Positions 7,866 to 16,628 of a stretch of DNA of 64,000 bases are shown piece by piece (positions within the stretch are counted from its first letter, which is position 1; the number at the start of each line of letters is the position of its first letter). Origin of the DNA: Halostagnicola sp. A-GB9-2. GTDB lineage: Archaea > Halobacteriota > Halobacteria > Halobacteriales > Natrialbaceae. The DNA lies in the NCBI RefSeq assembly GCF_030068615.1, contig NZ_JASJOC010000001.1, positions 434,001-498,000 on the forward strand, given 5' to 3'. The position numbers and the translations under genes were made by a program. The notes below the pieces were generated by a model that worked only from the letters and a program-made list of their open reading frames with translations, made no database searches and had not been told where the DNA came from.

Positions 7866-9251
7866 CTACTCGAGATCGTCGACCAGATCGCCAGCAACGC
7901 CGGTGTACCCCGCCGGCGTTAGCGCGTGTAGTTCTTCCCTCACGTCCTCGTCGACCTCGAGTTCGTCGAACATCGCACGAAAGTCCTCGAGCGAGACGTC
8001 TTTACCGCGGGTAACTGCCTTAACACGCTCGTAGGCGTCTTCTTGTCCTTCTCGTCGCAGGATCGTCTGGACCGCCTCGCCGATGATCTCCGGCGTCGAC
8101 TCGAGTTCTTCGCGCATAACCGTCTCGTTCGGGACGACCTTCCCGAGGCCGGCGGCGGTCTTCTTGTAGCCGATGAGACAGTGTCCGAACGCCGCGCCGA
8201 TGTTCCGCTTGACGGTCGAATCCGAAAGATCCCGCTGGAGCCTCGAGGTCGTGATGTAGTCCGCGAGGAAGGTCAGATCCGAGTTCGCCTTCGAGAGGTT
8301 GCCCTCGCTGTTCTCGAAGTCGATCGGGTTGACCTTGTGGGGCATCGTCGAGGACCCCGTCTCGCCTTCGACGGTCTTCTGTCCGAGATAGCGATCGGAG
8401 ACGTAGAGCCACATATCCAGGTCGAGGTCGAGGAGCACATCGTTGACGCCGCGGAAGGCGTCGAACAGCGCCGCGAGGTCGTCACAGGGGTTGACCTGCG
8501 TCGTGAGCGGTTCGAACTCGAGGCCGAGGTCGGTGACGAAGTCCTCTGCGAAGGCCTGCCAGTCGACCTCCGGGTACGCCGCGACGTGTGCGGCGTAGGT
8601 GCCACTCGCACCGCCGAGTTTGCCCCGGAGGTCGCCGCTCGCTTTGCGGACGCGGGCGGTCGCTTTGCCGAGACGAGCCGCGTAGACGGCCAGTTCCTTG
8701 CCGAACGTCGTCGGCGTCGCGGGCTGGCCGTGGGTTCGGGCAAGCATCGGAAGATCCCGGTGCCCTCGAGCCATCTCCGCCAGCGTATCCTGCAGATCGT
8801 ACAACTCGCCCAACAACACGTCCTCGACGGCGTCTCGGACGAGCAGGCGATGGGCGAGGTTGTTCACGTCCTCGCTCGTGAGTCCGAAGTGAATCCAGGC
8901 CGAGGCATCGCTGTCCTCGGGGAGCTTGTGCCGAATGAAGTACTCCACGGCTTTGACGTCGTGGTTCGTCGCCTCGAACTCCTCGTAGCCCTCGGTCTCT
9001 ATGGTCTTGATCAGCCTCGCGTCCTCCTCGGCGAAGTGGTTGTAGAGGCCGCCAAGCTGAGTCCGTTCGTCGGTGTCTATCTCGAGCGGCGTCGCCTCGC
9101 AGTCGGCGAGCGCGATCAGGTACTCCACTTCGACTCGGACGCGAGCGCGCATAAGTGCGGCTTCGCTCGCGTACGGCGATAGCGGTGCGGTGCGACCGCC
9201 GTACCGGCCGTCGAGCGGAGAGACGGCGTACAGCGCGTGGGTATCGGTCAT
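7866..9251 (-). CDS. purB: Adenylosuccinate lyase
   Basis: 461 residues from the ATG at 9251 (protein starts MTDTHALYAVSPLDGRYGG). It catalyses two fumarate-releasing steps of purine synthesis: SAICAR to AICAR, and adenylosuccinate to AMP. The family signature GSSTMPHKVNPIDFEN is present, together with ARTHGQPATPTTFGKE and the N-terminal SPLDGRY typical of PurB. It is divergent from the PurN-AICAR transformylase gene, whose product acts on AICAR, so the pair covers neighbouring steps and probably shares regulation over the 168-base gap. The frame stays open far upstream, but that is a shadow of the opposite gene. Confidence 0.95.
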   Translation of the reverse strand: MTDTHALYAVSPLDGRYGGRTAPLSPYASEAALMRARVRVEVEYLIALADCEATPLEIDTDERTQLGGLYNHFAEEDARLIKTIETEGYEEFEATNHDVKAVEYFIRHKLPEDSDASAWIHFGLTSEDVNNLAHRLLVRDAVEDVLLGELYDLQDTLAEMARGHRDLPMLARTHGQPATPTTFGKELAVYAARLGKATARVRKASGDLRGKLGGASGTYAAHVAAYPEVDWQAFAEDFVTDLGLEFEPLTTQVNPCDDLAALFDAFRGVNDVLLDLDLDMWLYVSDRYLGQKTVEGETGSSTMPHKVNPIDFENSEGNLSKANSDLTFLADYITTSRLQRDLSDSTVKRNIGAAFGHCLIGYKKTAAGLGKVVPNETVMREELESTPEIIGEAVQTILRREGQEDAYERVKAVTRGKDVSLEDFRAMFDELEVDEDVREELHALTPAGYTGVAGDLVDDLE

Positions 9252-9419
9252 ACTCGAGCATCCTCCAGCGCGGTCCAAAAGCGTATCGAAACGAGGGGCC
9301 ACGAGTGTGCATATCGACCGGGCTTGATCGGCAACTATCTCACATAGGTACCCACATTCGTGTATATATCCCCGCTCGAGACCGCAACCACTTTCCCGTT
9401 TGCGAGCGCGGGTCCGAGT
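9252..9419. promoter_or_regulatory. Divergent promoter region of purB and purN/purH fusion
   Basis: 168 bases between two start codons. A clear TATA-like stretch (GTATATAT, about 9361-9368) lies some 55 bases before the ATG at 9420, suggesting a leader of about 30 bases for the fusion gene. No strong palindrome was seen. Confidence 0.45.
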
Positions 9420-11057
9420 ATGACCCGAATCGCCGGGATGGCCGGCAACCGTGGACGGAACCTGCTGAATATCGCCGAACTCGCGCCGGGCGGCGCGGAA
9501 CTGGCCGTTATCCTCACCAACAACGAGGACGCGCCGATCCTCGAGTCGGCGGCCGACCGCGGAATCCCCACCGAGGTCGTCCCGCTCGAGGAGGAAATGG
9601 GCCGAACTGAACACGAAGAAGCCGTCCTCGAGGCGCTCGCCGACTACGAGTTCGACCTCGTTTGTCTGGACGGCTACATGCGGATTTTGACGGATACGTT
9701 CGTCGACGCGTCCCCCACGACGTTGAACGTTCACCCCTCCTTGCTCCCGTCGTTCCCCGGAATGGACGCCTGGGGCGACGCCCTCGAGGCTGGCGTCTCG
9801 ACGACCGGCTGTACGGTCCACGTGGTCACCGACGCGACCGACAACGACGGGAACGTTCTCGAGAGCGAGGTCGACGGTGGCCCAATCGTGACCCAGGAAC
9901 CGATCCCAGTCTACGAGGGCGACGACGAGGACTCGCTCGCGGATCGAATCCTCAACGAGGGCGAGTTCCGAGCGTACCCACGTGCAGTGAAGTGGTTTGC
10001 AGACGGCGCGGTCACGGTCGACGAGGACGCCGAGACGGTCTCCGTCGAGGCCGACGTCGCAAGTACCGATGCCGAGGACCACGACGGGCTTCCGGAACGT
10101 CGACTCGTCTCGAACGATCGACTCGCGACGCTTCGCTACGGCGAGAACCCGCATCAGGACGCGGCGGTGTACACCGACTCCACCTGCGACGAAGCCTCGG
10201 TGGTCCACGCCGAGCAGTTGAACGAGGGCGCGAAGGCGCTGTCGTACAACAACTACAACGACGCAGACGGCGCGCTCAACCTGATCAAAGAGTTCGACGA
10301 GCCCGCCGCGGCGGTCATCAAGCACACGAACCCGGCGGGCTGTGCGACCGCCGATTCGCTCGCCGAGGCCTACGAAAAGGCCCTCTCGACGGATCCGATG
10401 AGCGCCTTCGGCGGTATCGTCGCGCTCAATCGCGAGTGCGACGCCGAGACCGCCGAACAGGTGATCGACTCGTTCAAGGAAGTAGTCGTCGCACCCGGCT
10501 ACAGCGAGGACGCGCTCGAGATTCTCCGCGAAAAAGAAAATCTGCGGATCCTCGACGTGGGCGAACTGGGTGCGCGGTCCGACCGGTTCACCGAAAAACC
10601 CCTCGTCGGCGGTCGACTCGTGCAAGAACGAGATTTGCAGTCGGTCTCCGTCGACGACCTCGAGGTCGTCACCGAGCGCGAGCCGACCGAGGACGAACTC
10701 GAGTCGATGGTGTTCGGCTGGCAAACCCTAAAACACGTCAAATCCAACGGTATCTTGTTCACGAAAGGGACCGAAACCGTCGGCGTCGGGATGGGACAGG
10801 TCTCTCGAGTCGACGCCGTTCGACTGGCGGCAATGAAGGCCGACGAGCACGCCGAGGGCAAGGACGCCGAGGGAGCCGTGATGGCCTCGGACGCCTTCTT
10901 CCCGTTCCCTGATGGGATCGAAGAAGCCGCGGAGTCAGGCATCGAAGCCGTCGTTCAGCCCGGCGGCTCGGTCAACGACGAGGACGTGATCGAAGCCGCG
11001 GACGAACACGACATCGCGATGGCGTTTACGGGCCAGCGGTCGTTTAGACACGATTGA
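9420..11057 (+). CDS. purH: PurN-type GAR formyltransferase fused to AICAR formyltransferase (PurH transformylase domain)
   Basis: 545 residues, start ATG at 9420 (MTRIAGMAGNRGRNLLNI). Residues 1-200 are a PurN domain: catalytic N103 and H105 in NVHPSLLPSFPG, and D152 in VDGGPIV, with about ten extra residues before the aspartate. Residues 220-545 are the AICAR transformylase part of PurH, with LRYGENPHQ (238-246) and K301-H302 in IKHTNPAGCA. The N-terminal IMP cyclohydrolase domain of bacterial PurH is absent; archaea commonly use PurO for that step. One polypeptide thus joins two formyl-transfer reactions of purine synthesis. Confidence 0.9.
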   Translation: MTRIAGMAGNRGRNLLNIAELAPGGAELAVILTNNEDAPILESAADRGIPTEVVPLEEEMGRTEHEEAVLEALADYEFDLVCLDGYMRILTDTFVDASPTTLNVHPSLLPSFPGMDAWGDALEAGVSTTGCTVHVVTDATDNDGNVLESEVDGGPIVTQEPIPVYEGDDEDSLADRILNEGEFRAYPRAVKWFADGAVTVDEDAETVSVEADVASTDAEDHDGLPERRLVSNDRLATLRYGENPHQDAAVYTDSTCDEASVVHAEQLNEGAKALSYNNYNDADGALNLIKEFDEPAAAVIKHTNPAGCATADSLAEAYEKALSTDPMSAFGGIVALNRECDAETAEQVIDSFKEVVVAPGYSEDALEILREKENLRILDVGELGARSDRFTEKPLVGGRLVQERDLQSVSVDDLEVVTEREPTEDELESMVFGWQTLKHVKSNGILFTKGTETVGVGMGQVSRVDAVRLAAMKADEHAEGKDAEGAVMASDAFFPFPDGIEEAAESGIEAVVQPGGSVNDEDVIEAADEHDIAMAFTGQRSFRHD

Positions 11058-11088
11058 GCGAAGCGAAGAGCTACAAACGCGGGTTTGG

Positions 11089-11102
11089 ACGCTTCGGCGT
11101 CT
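11089..11102. terminator. UUCG-loop hairpin between convergent genes
   Basis: GACGC-TTCG-GCGTC, a 5-base-pair stem with a stable UUCG tetraloop, 32 bases after the purH stop and before a convergent gene. Placement suggests transcript-end protection or termination. Confidence 0.35.
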
Positions 11103-11164
11103 CAGACGACTTCTGTCGCGTCGAACGAGTTGTAAGTCAGCGCCGATAATCGACCCCTCGTTAG

Positions 11165-11524
11165 TTACCGAGACGCCGTTTTGAAACCCTCCAAGAGGAT
11201 CCGGAACCCGCGAACCAGAACGAGACTGAGAAGGTAATAAAATCCGAGCAACGCGGCGAAGACGGCAACCTGTTCGAGGATCGGAATCGAAAACAGAACG
11301 CTGAGTCGCAACGGTTCGAAAACGATCGCCCTGATCGCCGTCACCGGGACGTAGACGAACAGTCGGAACAGGAACTCGAGTTCGTCGAGAACCGTAGTCG
11401 GGAGGCCGAAGGGCTGTCGAAAGGAGAGGACGGCGAGAACGGTCGGAACGGAAACGAACAGGACGAACACGGAGATGACGGGGCGGTCGCGTATCCGATC
11501 CGAGAGACGCTCGAGTCGGCTCAT
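11165..11524 (-). CDS. Small membrane protein of unknown function
   Basis: 119 residues from the ATG at 11524 (MSRLERLSDRIRDRP). Three hydrophobic stretches can be seen: ISVFVLFVSVPTVLAVLSF, a segment rich in FVYVPVTAIRAIVF, and the C-terminal VAVFAALLGFYYLLSLVLV, which is followed by basic residues. No recognised domain. It is convergent with the purine gene and stands alone. Confidence 0.55.
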   Translation of the reverse strand: MSRLERLSDRIRDRPVISVFVLFVSVPTVLAVLSFRQPFGLPTTVLDELEFLFRLFVYVPVTAIRAIVFEPLRLSVLFSIPILEQVAVFAALLGFYYLLSLVLVRGFRILLEGFKTASR

Positions 11525-11729
11525 GCCGGCTGATTGGATCGCTGACACCAAATCGATTCCGTTCCGGGAATTCGTGACCAACCGGTGGTGTGACGAGAGA
11601 GACCGCTGCTGATCGGATAGACGCCCATACAACACCCTACAGAAACTCCATTTGTTACGAACGAGCCATACTTACTGGGTTTGAGAACGGTCTCGAGTAT
11701 TCAAATAGGGACGGTCCGTACGTTCGAGT

Positions 11730-12548
11730 ATGACTCCCCGCTTTTCGCGACTGCGCTCTCGACGGCGGTTTCTCGCCGGCCTCGGAGCAGGTGTCACGGC
11801 AGTCTCGGCGTGGGGATTGTCGCCGCTCATCACGTCGGGCGAGGTGCCGCGGGATCGACCACGGATCGTCGGTCACCGGGGTGCGGAGGGACTCGCGCCG
11901 CCGAATACGCGAGCAGGCGTTCGACGGGCCCTCGAAGTCGGCGTCGACGGAGTCGAACTCGATATCCGAGAGACCGCCGACGGCGAATTGCTCTTGTTTC
12001 ACGACCCCGTCCTCGACTGGGACTCCTCGGGAACGGGATGGGTTCAAAACACCGACTGGGACGATATCCGCGGTTCCGAGATCGATGGCGAACCGCTCAT
12101 CAGGCTGTCAGAGGCGCTCGAGTTGATCGCAGACGCCGACCGAGAACTGTCACTGTACGCGGAACTCAAGGAAGGTGGATACACTGATCAGGTGCTCGAA
12201 ACGGTCGCCGACTACGGCCTCCTCGATCGGCTGACGGTCATTTCGTTTTCCGCTGAGGCGATCAAGCCTGCACAGGAAGCCGGGATCCCGACCGGGCTGG
12301 TCGGATCGGCTCCGACACCGTGGCTAACCGACGATGCGGCCGCGGCCGGAGCCGATATCGCCTTCGCACACTACGCGCCACACGCCCTCCCGAGGTTCGT
12401 CAGGGACACTCAGGAAGAAGGACTCACCGCGGGCGTCTGGAAGCTCATCGATACGGAACAGACGATTCGCGACGCGATCGAAGCGGGCGCAGATATCGTC
12501 GTGACCAACTACCCGGACAAAGCCCTCGAGATCCTCGAGAACCACTAA
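11730..12548 (+). CDS. ugpQ: Glycerophosphodiester phosphodiesterase, Tat-exported
   Basis: 272 residues. The N-terminus has a twin-arginine signal (SRRRFLAGLGAGVTAVSA), so the enzyme is predicted to work outside the membrane in folded form. The GDPD barrel begins at IVGHRGAEGLAPPNT and continues with VDGVELDIRETADGELLLFH, giving the catalytic His-Arg, Glu-x-Asp and second His of the family. It hydrolyses glycerophosphodiesters to glycerol-3-phosphate (glycerol-1-phosphate in archaeal lipids is possible) and an alcohol. Monocistronic; convergent with the Usp gene. Confidence 0.85.
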   Translation: MTPRFSRLRSRRRFLAGLGAGVTAVSAWGLSPLITSGEVPRDRPRIVGHRGAEGLAPPNTRAGVRRALEVGVDGVELDIRETADGELLLFHDPVLDWDSSGTGWVQNTDWDDIRGSEIDGEPLIRLSEALELIADADRELSLYAELKEGGYTDQVLETVADYGLLDRLTVISFSAEAIKPAQEAGIPTGLVGSAPTPWLTDDAAAAGADIAFAHYAPHALPRFVRDTQEEGLTAGVWKLIDTEQTIRDAIEAGADIVVTNYPDKALEILENH

Positions 12549-12685
12549 TCCAGTGTTGCAGAATCGGATAGACAGCTGGTAGTACGAGCCCGGAAGGTAA
12601 CCGTACATAAAGCAGATCGGAAACCAATAGCGCCCGCAACTGCACTCACAGTGGTTGCTCCCGGACGGTACATTTTATACTATCG

Positions 12686-13546
12686 TCAGACCAACCGGTC
12701 TCGAATCCGCCTCCAGAGCGTTTCCGGGACGCCCTGTCGACGCTTTACCATAATAACCGCGCTATCGGCTTCTCGTCCGATTTCTTCCGGAACGTTGCCG
12801 ACGAGCACCCGCCGAAGGACGCCGCTTTCGGCCGCCCCGATGACGATAAGGTCGTGATCGTCCGCCCGCTCCGTGATCGTCTCGACCACCGGCCCCTCGA
12901 GGACCGTCTCGGAGACGGACTCGACCGCGCCGAGCTCGCTCGAGGTTCGGGTCAGCAACTCGCGGCCGGCTTCGACGGTTTCCTCGGTTCGGTCGGCGAC
13001 GACGTGAACCAGTTCGACGCTCGCGTCGTTCGCTCGAGCGAGGGTCCCGGCGACGGTCGCCGCGTCGGTCGTGTTCGGTCCGCCGGCGACGGGAACCAGA
13101 ATCGAGTCGACCGACGCTTGATCTCGATCGATTCGTTTGACGTACACGTCACACGGCGCGTTCGCGAGGACCTCGTCGATGTAACTCCCCAGAACGACGT
13201 CGCGGCGGCGAGGGCGACCGCGCCAGCCGAGCAAGACCGCGTCGACGCCCTGTGATTCAGCGACGTCGATGACGCCGCCTGCGACGTCGCGGCCGAATCG
13301 GACCCGGCCCATCACCGGAACGTCCGCCTCTCGAACGATGTCGACCGCGTACTGGACGATCTCCTCGTGCGATTCGACGTCGAGTTCGTCCTGTGCTTGC
13401 TCGAGCGTGAGCTGCATCGGTACGTCGACCACGTTGAGGACGAGGATCTCGAGGTCGCGGTCTCGAGCGATATCGACAGCGGTCGTGAGCAATCGATCCG
13501 CGGTCTCCGGATTGGCAACGGGCACGAGAAGGCGATTAGTCGGCAT
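12686..13546 (-). CDS. Tandem universal-stress-domain protein
   Basis: 286 residues made of two Usp-like domains (about 1-140 and 145-265). The first contains VLLGWRGRPRRRDVVLGSYIDEVL, a variant ATP loop; the second has VIGAAESGVLRRVLVGNVPEEI. The same two-domain layout, with a very similar GWGGERRRRDVLFGS segment, forms the C-terminal third of the amino-acid transporter at 43616-45943. This gene may therefore be a free-standing version of that regulatory module. It probably binds nucleotide and acts in the cytoplasm; no operon partner. Confidence 0.75.
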   Translation of the reverse strand: MPTNRLLVPVANPETADRLLTTAVDIARDRDLEILVLNVVDVPMQLTLEQAQDELDVESHEEIVQYAVDIVREADVPVMGRVRFGRDVAGGVIDVAESQGVDAVLLGWRGRPRRRDVVLGSYIDEVLANAPCDVYVKRIDRDQASVDSILVPVAGGPNTTDAATVAGTLARANDASVELVHVVADRTEETVEAGRELLTRTSSELGAVESVSETVLEGPVVETITERADDHDLIVIGAAESGVLRRVLVGNVPEEIGREADSAVIMVKRRQGVPETLWRRIRDRLV

Positions 13547-14029
13547 ACTCGACTCTCCGTAAGGGTGACACGCCTGCGGGCTTAAGTCTCCCGTCGAACG
13601 ACCTGACGAAAGCAGTGTCCACTCGAAGATGAGAGAGACGGGGCCGGGAGTGCGACTCTGCGAAACTCACGTGGAGCCGTACGACCCTACGGAAGAGTAC
13701 GCTCTTCCGAGCAGCGAGGGATCGGTGGTCCCTCGAGCAGTCGGCGTGCTCACAAATCGAAGGTTTGTGGCATCACGAAACGACAAAGCCGTTTCGAACG
13801 ACTTCGCGCCGACGACCTCGCGAACGCGTCGCGTTCGCTCAACGAGAAAGAGCAGGCCTGCGTTGTGGACTGCGGTGCTGTAACCCCTGGCGGAGTGAAG
13901 GGGCAAGAGCCTACACCGCCGTGTTGGCAGACTTCCGAGGACCAGAAGCGACAGTCCATTCTCAAATAACGGTCAAACGCCCGTTTCAGCTTGGGAAGGT
14001 GCTTTTTGTCAGTCCCTCGAGCGAACACC
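13547..14029. other. 483-base non-coding stretch with a hairpin array
   Basis: No gene is supported. The centre (13690-13838) has five consecutive short hairpins, listed separately. Downstream are another short stem (CCCCT at 84-88 of the 13800s pairing with AGGGG at 13899-13903) and the promoter of the SIMPL lipoprotein. An 84-codon frame over the hairpins (13629-13883) has no resemblance to a protein family and is not called. Confidence 0.55.
13690..13838 (+). ncRNA. Array of five tandem hairpins (candidate structured RNA or decayed IS200/IS605 guide-RNA end)
   Basis: Perfect stems: 13690-13709 (8 bp, loop TACG), 13715-13735 (7 bp), 13751-13769 (6 bp, extendable by wobble to a GAA loop), 13776-13796 (7 bp) and 13820-13838 (8 bp, 3-base loop). 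Starts are 25-44 bases apart. Regular small stems in non-coding DNA resemble the 3-prime ends of haloarchaeal tnpB (IS1341-type) elements, whose transcript end acts as a guide RNA, but no tnpB is present. Strand is assumed, since the hairpins are symmetric. Function is unproven. Confidence 0.35.
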
Positions 14030-14773
14030 ATGGACAGACGACAACTCCTCGCGGCGACGGCCGCCGGCGTGGCCGTAACGACAGCGGGATGTCTCGGCGA
14101 CATCGTCAGCGGTGGCGGCGGCGATAACGGCCAATTGACCGGTGCGGCCGACTCGAGCGACAACGAGATCGAAGTACAAGCGAGCGGCGAAGTCGAAACC
14201 GAGCCGGACGAGGCCGTCGCAAGCGTCGGGATCGAAGCGACCGGCGACAGCGCTGACGAAGTCAACGGCGAACTCGCGGAGCGATCCGAAACGCTCCGGG
14301 AGGCGTTCGAGGACCTCGAGATTCCAGATGAGAACATCGAGTCGGGTCGGTACAACATTCGGGAGGAACGCAACGGAACTGGCTACGAAGGGAGCCACAC
14401 GTTCCAACTCGAGATCAACGATGTGGACCGCGTCGGCGAAATCATCGACGCCTCGGTCGACGCCGGAGCCGACGATATCGGACGGGTGAGCTTCGGCCTG
14501 AGCGACGAGTTGCGCACGACAATGCGCGACGACGCGCTCGATCACGCCCTCGAGAACGCGGACGACGAAGCCGACCACATCGCCGACAATCGGGGCGTCG
14601 AGATTACCGGGACGAAATCGGTCTCGACGAGCAACGCCGATGTCGTGCCGGTGCGATACGACGCCGGCGCGGACGTCGCCGAAGCGGACGACGCGGCGGC
14701 CCCGAGTACGGATATCGATTCCGGACCGGTTAGCGTGAGCGCGAGTGCGACGGTCGTCTACTCGTTCGAGTGA
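14030..14773 (+). CDS. SIMPL (DUF541) domain lipoprotein
   Basis: 247 residues from the ATG at 14030. The N-terminus MDRRQLLAATAAGVAVTTAGC is a Tat signal with a lipobox (TAGC), so the mature protein should be lipid-anchored outside the membrane. It is followed by a Gly/Ser/Asp linker and a SIMPL domain starting at EIEVQASGEVETEPDEAVAS; the tail ISVSASATVVYSF pattern (VSVSASATVVYSFE) is typical of the family's last strand. SIMPL proteins are periplasmic or extracytoplasmic and their exact job is mostly unknown. Monocistronic, convergent with the next gene. Confidence 0.8.
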   Translation: MDRRQLLAATAAGVAVTTAGCLGDIVSGGGGDNGQLTGAADSSDNEIEVQASGEVETEPDEAVASVGIEATGDSADEVNGELAERSETLREAFEDLEIPDENIESGRYNIREERNGTGYEGSHTFQLEINDVDRVGEIIDASVDAGADDIGRVSFGLSDELRTTMRDDALDHALENADDEADHIADNRGVEITGTKSVSTSNADVVPVRYDAGADVAEADDAAAPSTDIDSGPVSVSASATVVYSFE

Positions 14774-14805
14774 CGGGCAACGTAACCGCAACCCTAATCA
14801 AAAAC

Positions 14806-15342
14806 TCAGTCGTCCGGCTGATCGACGAATTCGTCGTAAAACGCCTCCGAGAGGTGTTCGCGCTGCCACTGGTGTCTGTGCTCGTCCTCGAGTACCGACG
14901 CCCAGACGGTGAGCACGATCAGACACGCACCGAGTCCTGGAACGGCGACGACCACCGTCGTCACCAGCGGTTCGAAGACGAATAGCCCGACGAATCGATC
15001 GACGAGCCCGCCGATATCCGGGCCGAACAGCACCCATCGAGCCGGAAACGGGGCGACGGTGACGATCACGAGCGGGTAGGCGAGCGTGTTCAGGACCGGA
15101 CCGCCGTAGCCGCGGACGAACGCGAGCGAGAGATACGTCCAGACGGCGATCGAGCCCGCAACGCCGCCGACGCGCTGTTCCGTAATGTTCGTCTCGAGTG
15201 CGACCACCGACGGGTCGCCGTAGACGGCCCACACGCCGCCGAAGTAGCCGATCCAGAAAACGACGACCGCTCCCGCCACGGTGAGCGCGTGCTGGAGACG
15301 GCTCTGGGTGGTAAAGCTCTCGAGTCCGAGCGGCCGGTTCAT
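14806..15342 (-). CDS. Haloarchaeal multi-pass membrane protein of unknown function
   Basis: 178 residues with about five hydrophobic segments (ALTVAGAVVVFWIGYFGGVW, GSIAVWTYLSLAFV, TLAYPLVIVTVAPF, FVFEPLVTTVVVAVPGLGA and the following LIVLTVWASV). The C-terminus is acidic and cytoplasmic in character (EDEHRHQWQREHLSEAF). No known domain is recognised. It lies downstream of carA on the same strand with a 113-base gap. Confidence 0.6.
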   Translation of the reverse strand: MNRPLGLESFTTQSRLQHALTVAGAVVVFWIGYFGGVWAVYGDPSVVALETNITEQRVGGVAGSIAVWTYLSLAFVRGYGGPVLNTLAYPLVIVTVAPFPARWVLFGPDIGGLVDRFVGLFVFEPLVTTVVVAVPGLGACLIVLTVWASVLEDEHRHQWQREHLSEAFYDEFVDQPDD

Positions 15343-15455
15343 TACTCGGGGAGAGGGACGAGCGACTGTTGAAGGTTGCGAGTTCGACGCTCTCGAGATC
15401 GGTGGAAAACGGCGGATAAACCCCAGTGGTCGAACGAAGGAACGAACAGAACCGC

Positions 15456-16529
15456 TCAGTCGTCAGCGGGAACTGCTCGGGGGGATGTCTCGCCCATCGC
15501 CAGCACGTCGTCGAAGAAGTCGAACGTATCCTGCGGGCCGGGGTTGGCTTCGGGGTGGTACTGTCGGGTGAGCACGTCGTACTCGGTTCCGTCGAGTCCC
15601 TCCGGCGTGTCGTCGTTGACGTTGATCTGGGAGACCTCGAGGTGTTCGCCGGGTTCGGCGACGGTGTAGCCGTGGTTCTGGGTCGTCATGACGACCTGTC
15701 CGGACTCAAGGTCGAGCACGGGCTGGTTGACGCCGCGGTGGCCGAAAGCCATCTTTTCGGTCGAGCCCCCGAGCGCGCGGGCGACGACCTGCTGGCCGAG
15801 ACAGATACCCGCGACGGGCGTGTCTTCGACGAACTCTTCGACGAGTCCGACCGCCTGTTCGTAGTTTGCCGGATCGCCGGGGCCGTTCGAGATGAACAGG
15901 ACGTCCGGGTCGATTTCGGCGACTGTCTCGACTGACGAGTCGTGGGGCAGGACGTGAACCGTCGCGTTGCGTTCGACCAGCGAGGAAACGATCGAGCCCT
16001 TCGCGCCGCAGTCGACCAGCGCGACCGTTTCTCCGTCGTTGTCTTCGCCGTGGACGACGGGTTCGTCGACGCTGACCTGCTCGCCGATTTCGGTGTGATC
16101 GCTCATGCCCTTGCAGGCCTCGAGTTCCTCGAGTGCGTCTTCGGGGGTCACGTCCTCGCCGACGGCGATTCCGCACTTCATCGCGCCGCCGTCGCGGATG
16201 TCGGTGACGACCTCTCGGGTGTCGAGATGGTCGACCGCCGGGACACTTTCGTCTGCGAGCCACTCCGAAACGTCCTCAGTGAGTTCTCGGGCGATAACCG
16301 CTCGCGGGTGGACGCGATCGGACTCGAAGCGTTCCTCTCGGACGCCGTAGTTGCCGATCAGCGGGTACGAAAAGGCCAGGACCTGCTCCTCGTAAGAGGG
16401 GTCGGTGAGACTCTCTTCGTATCCTGTATAGGCTGTCGTGAAAACCAATTCCCCACGAGCTGTTCCCGGGGCGCGACCACGCCCCTCGAGAACGTGGCCA
16501 CCCTCCAGTGCTACGTAGGCAGCTGTCAT
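15456..16529 (-). CDS. carA: Carbamoyl-phosphate synthase small (glutaminase) subunit
   Basis: 357 residues. It splits glutamine and delivers ammonia to CarB for arginine and pyrimidine synthesis. The N-terminal CarA domain begins AAYVALEGGHVLEGRG; the class I amidotransferase domain has the nucleophile in GICLGQQVVAR and the His-Glu of the triad in QYHPEANPGP. carB is not adjacent here. The transcript may be leaderless: a TATA-like TTATGA lies about 27 bases upstream (16555-16560). A palindromic site overlaps the start codon and another lies in the shared region with the divergent Lrp gene. Confidence 0.95.
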   Translation of the reverse strand: MTAAYVALEGGHVLEGRGRAPGTARGELVFTTAYTGYEESLTDPSYEEQVLAFSYPLIGNYGVREERFESDRVHPRAVIARELTEDVSEWLADESVPAVDHLDTREVVTDIRDGGAMKCGIAVGEDVTPEDALEELEACKGMSDHTEIGEQVSVDEPVVHGEDNDGETVALVDCGAKGSIVSSLVERNATVHVLPHDSSVETVAEIDPDVLFISNGPGDPANYEQAVGLVEEFVEDTPVAGICLGQQVVARALGGSTEKMAFGHRGVNQPVLDLESGQVVMTTQNHGYTVAEPGEHLEVSQINVNDDTPEGLDGTEYDVLTRQYHPEANPGPQDTFDFFDDVLAMGETSPRAVPADD

Positions 16530-16543
16530 TACGAACTACGTAT
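16529..16543. promoter_or_regulatory. Degenerate Lrp-type operator at the carA start
   Basis: TTACGAACTACGTAT differs from the perfect palindrome at 16581-16595 at three of fifteen positions. It overlaps the first base of the carA start codon. The two sites are 52 bases apart, about five helical turns. Confidence 0.5.
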
Positions 16544-16580
16544 TTGTGCGACCATCATAAGTGTTGTCTTCGAAGCTGAG

Positions 16581-16595
16581 TTACGAAATTCGTAA
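16581..16595. promoter_or_regulatory. Perfect palindrome between carA and the Lrp regulator
   Basis: TTACGAAATTCGTAA is a perfect 7+1+7 palindrome, 34-48 bases upstream of the regulator's start codon. The position fits autoregulation of the Lrp-type gene and control of carA by its product (inference). Confidence 0.6.
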
Positions 16596-16628
16596 TCGGT
16601 AAGTGCTCGACGGTCGAAGGGAGACTCC

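Noticed and set aside
9252-10724. Long open frame continuing upstream of purB on the minus strand
   Set aside because: It runs opposite the PurN-PurH gene, has no family resemblance, and purB has a good ATG at 9251. GC-rich haloarchaeal genes commonly leave open frames on the reverse strand.
13629-13883. 84-codon frame over the hairpin array
   Set aside because: No protein family resemblance, and the region is dominated by inverted repeats, which makes a coding role unlikely.
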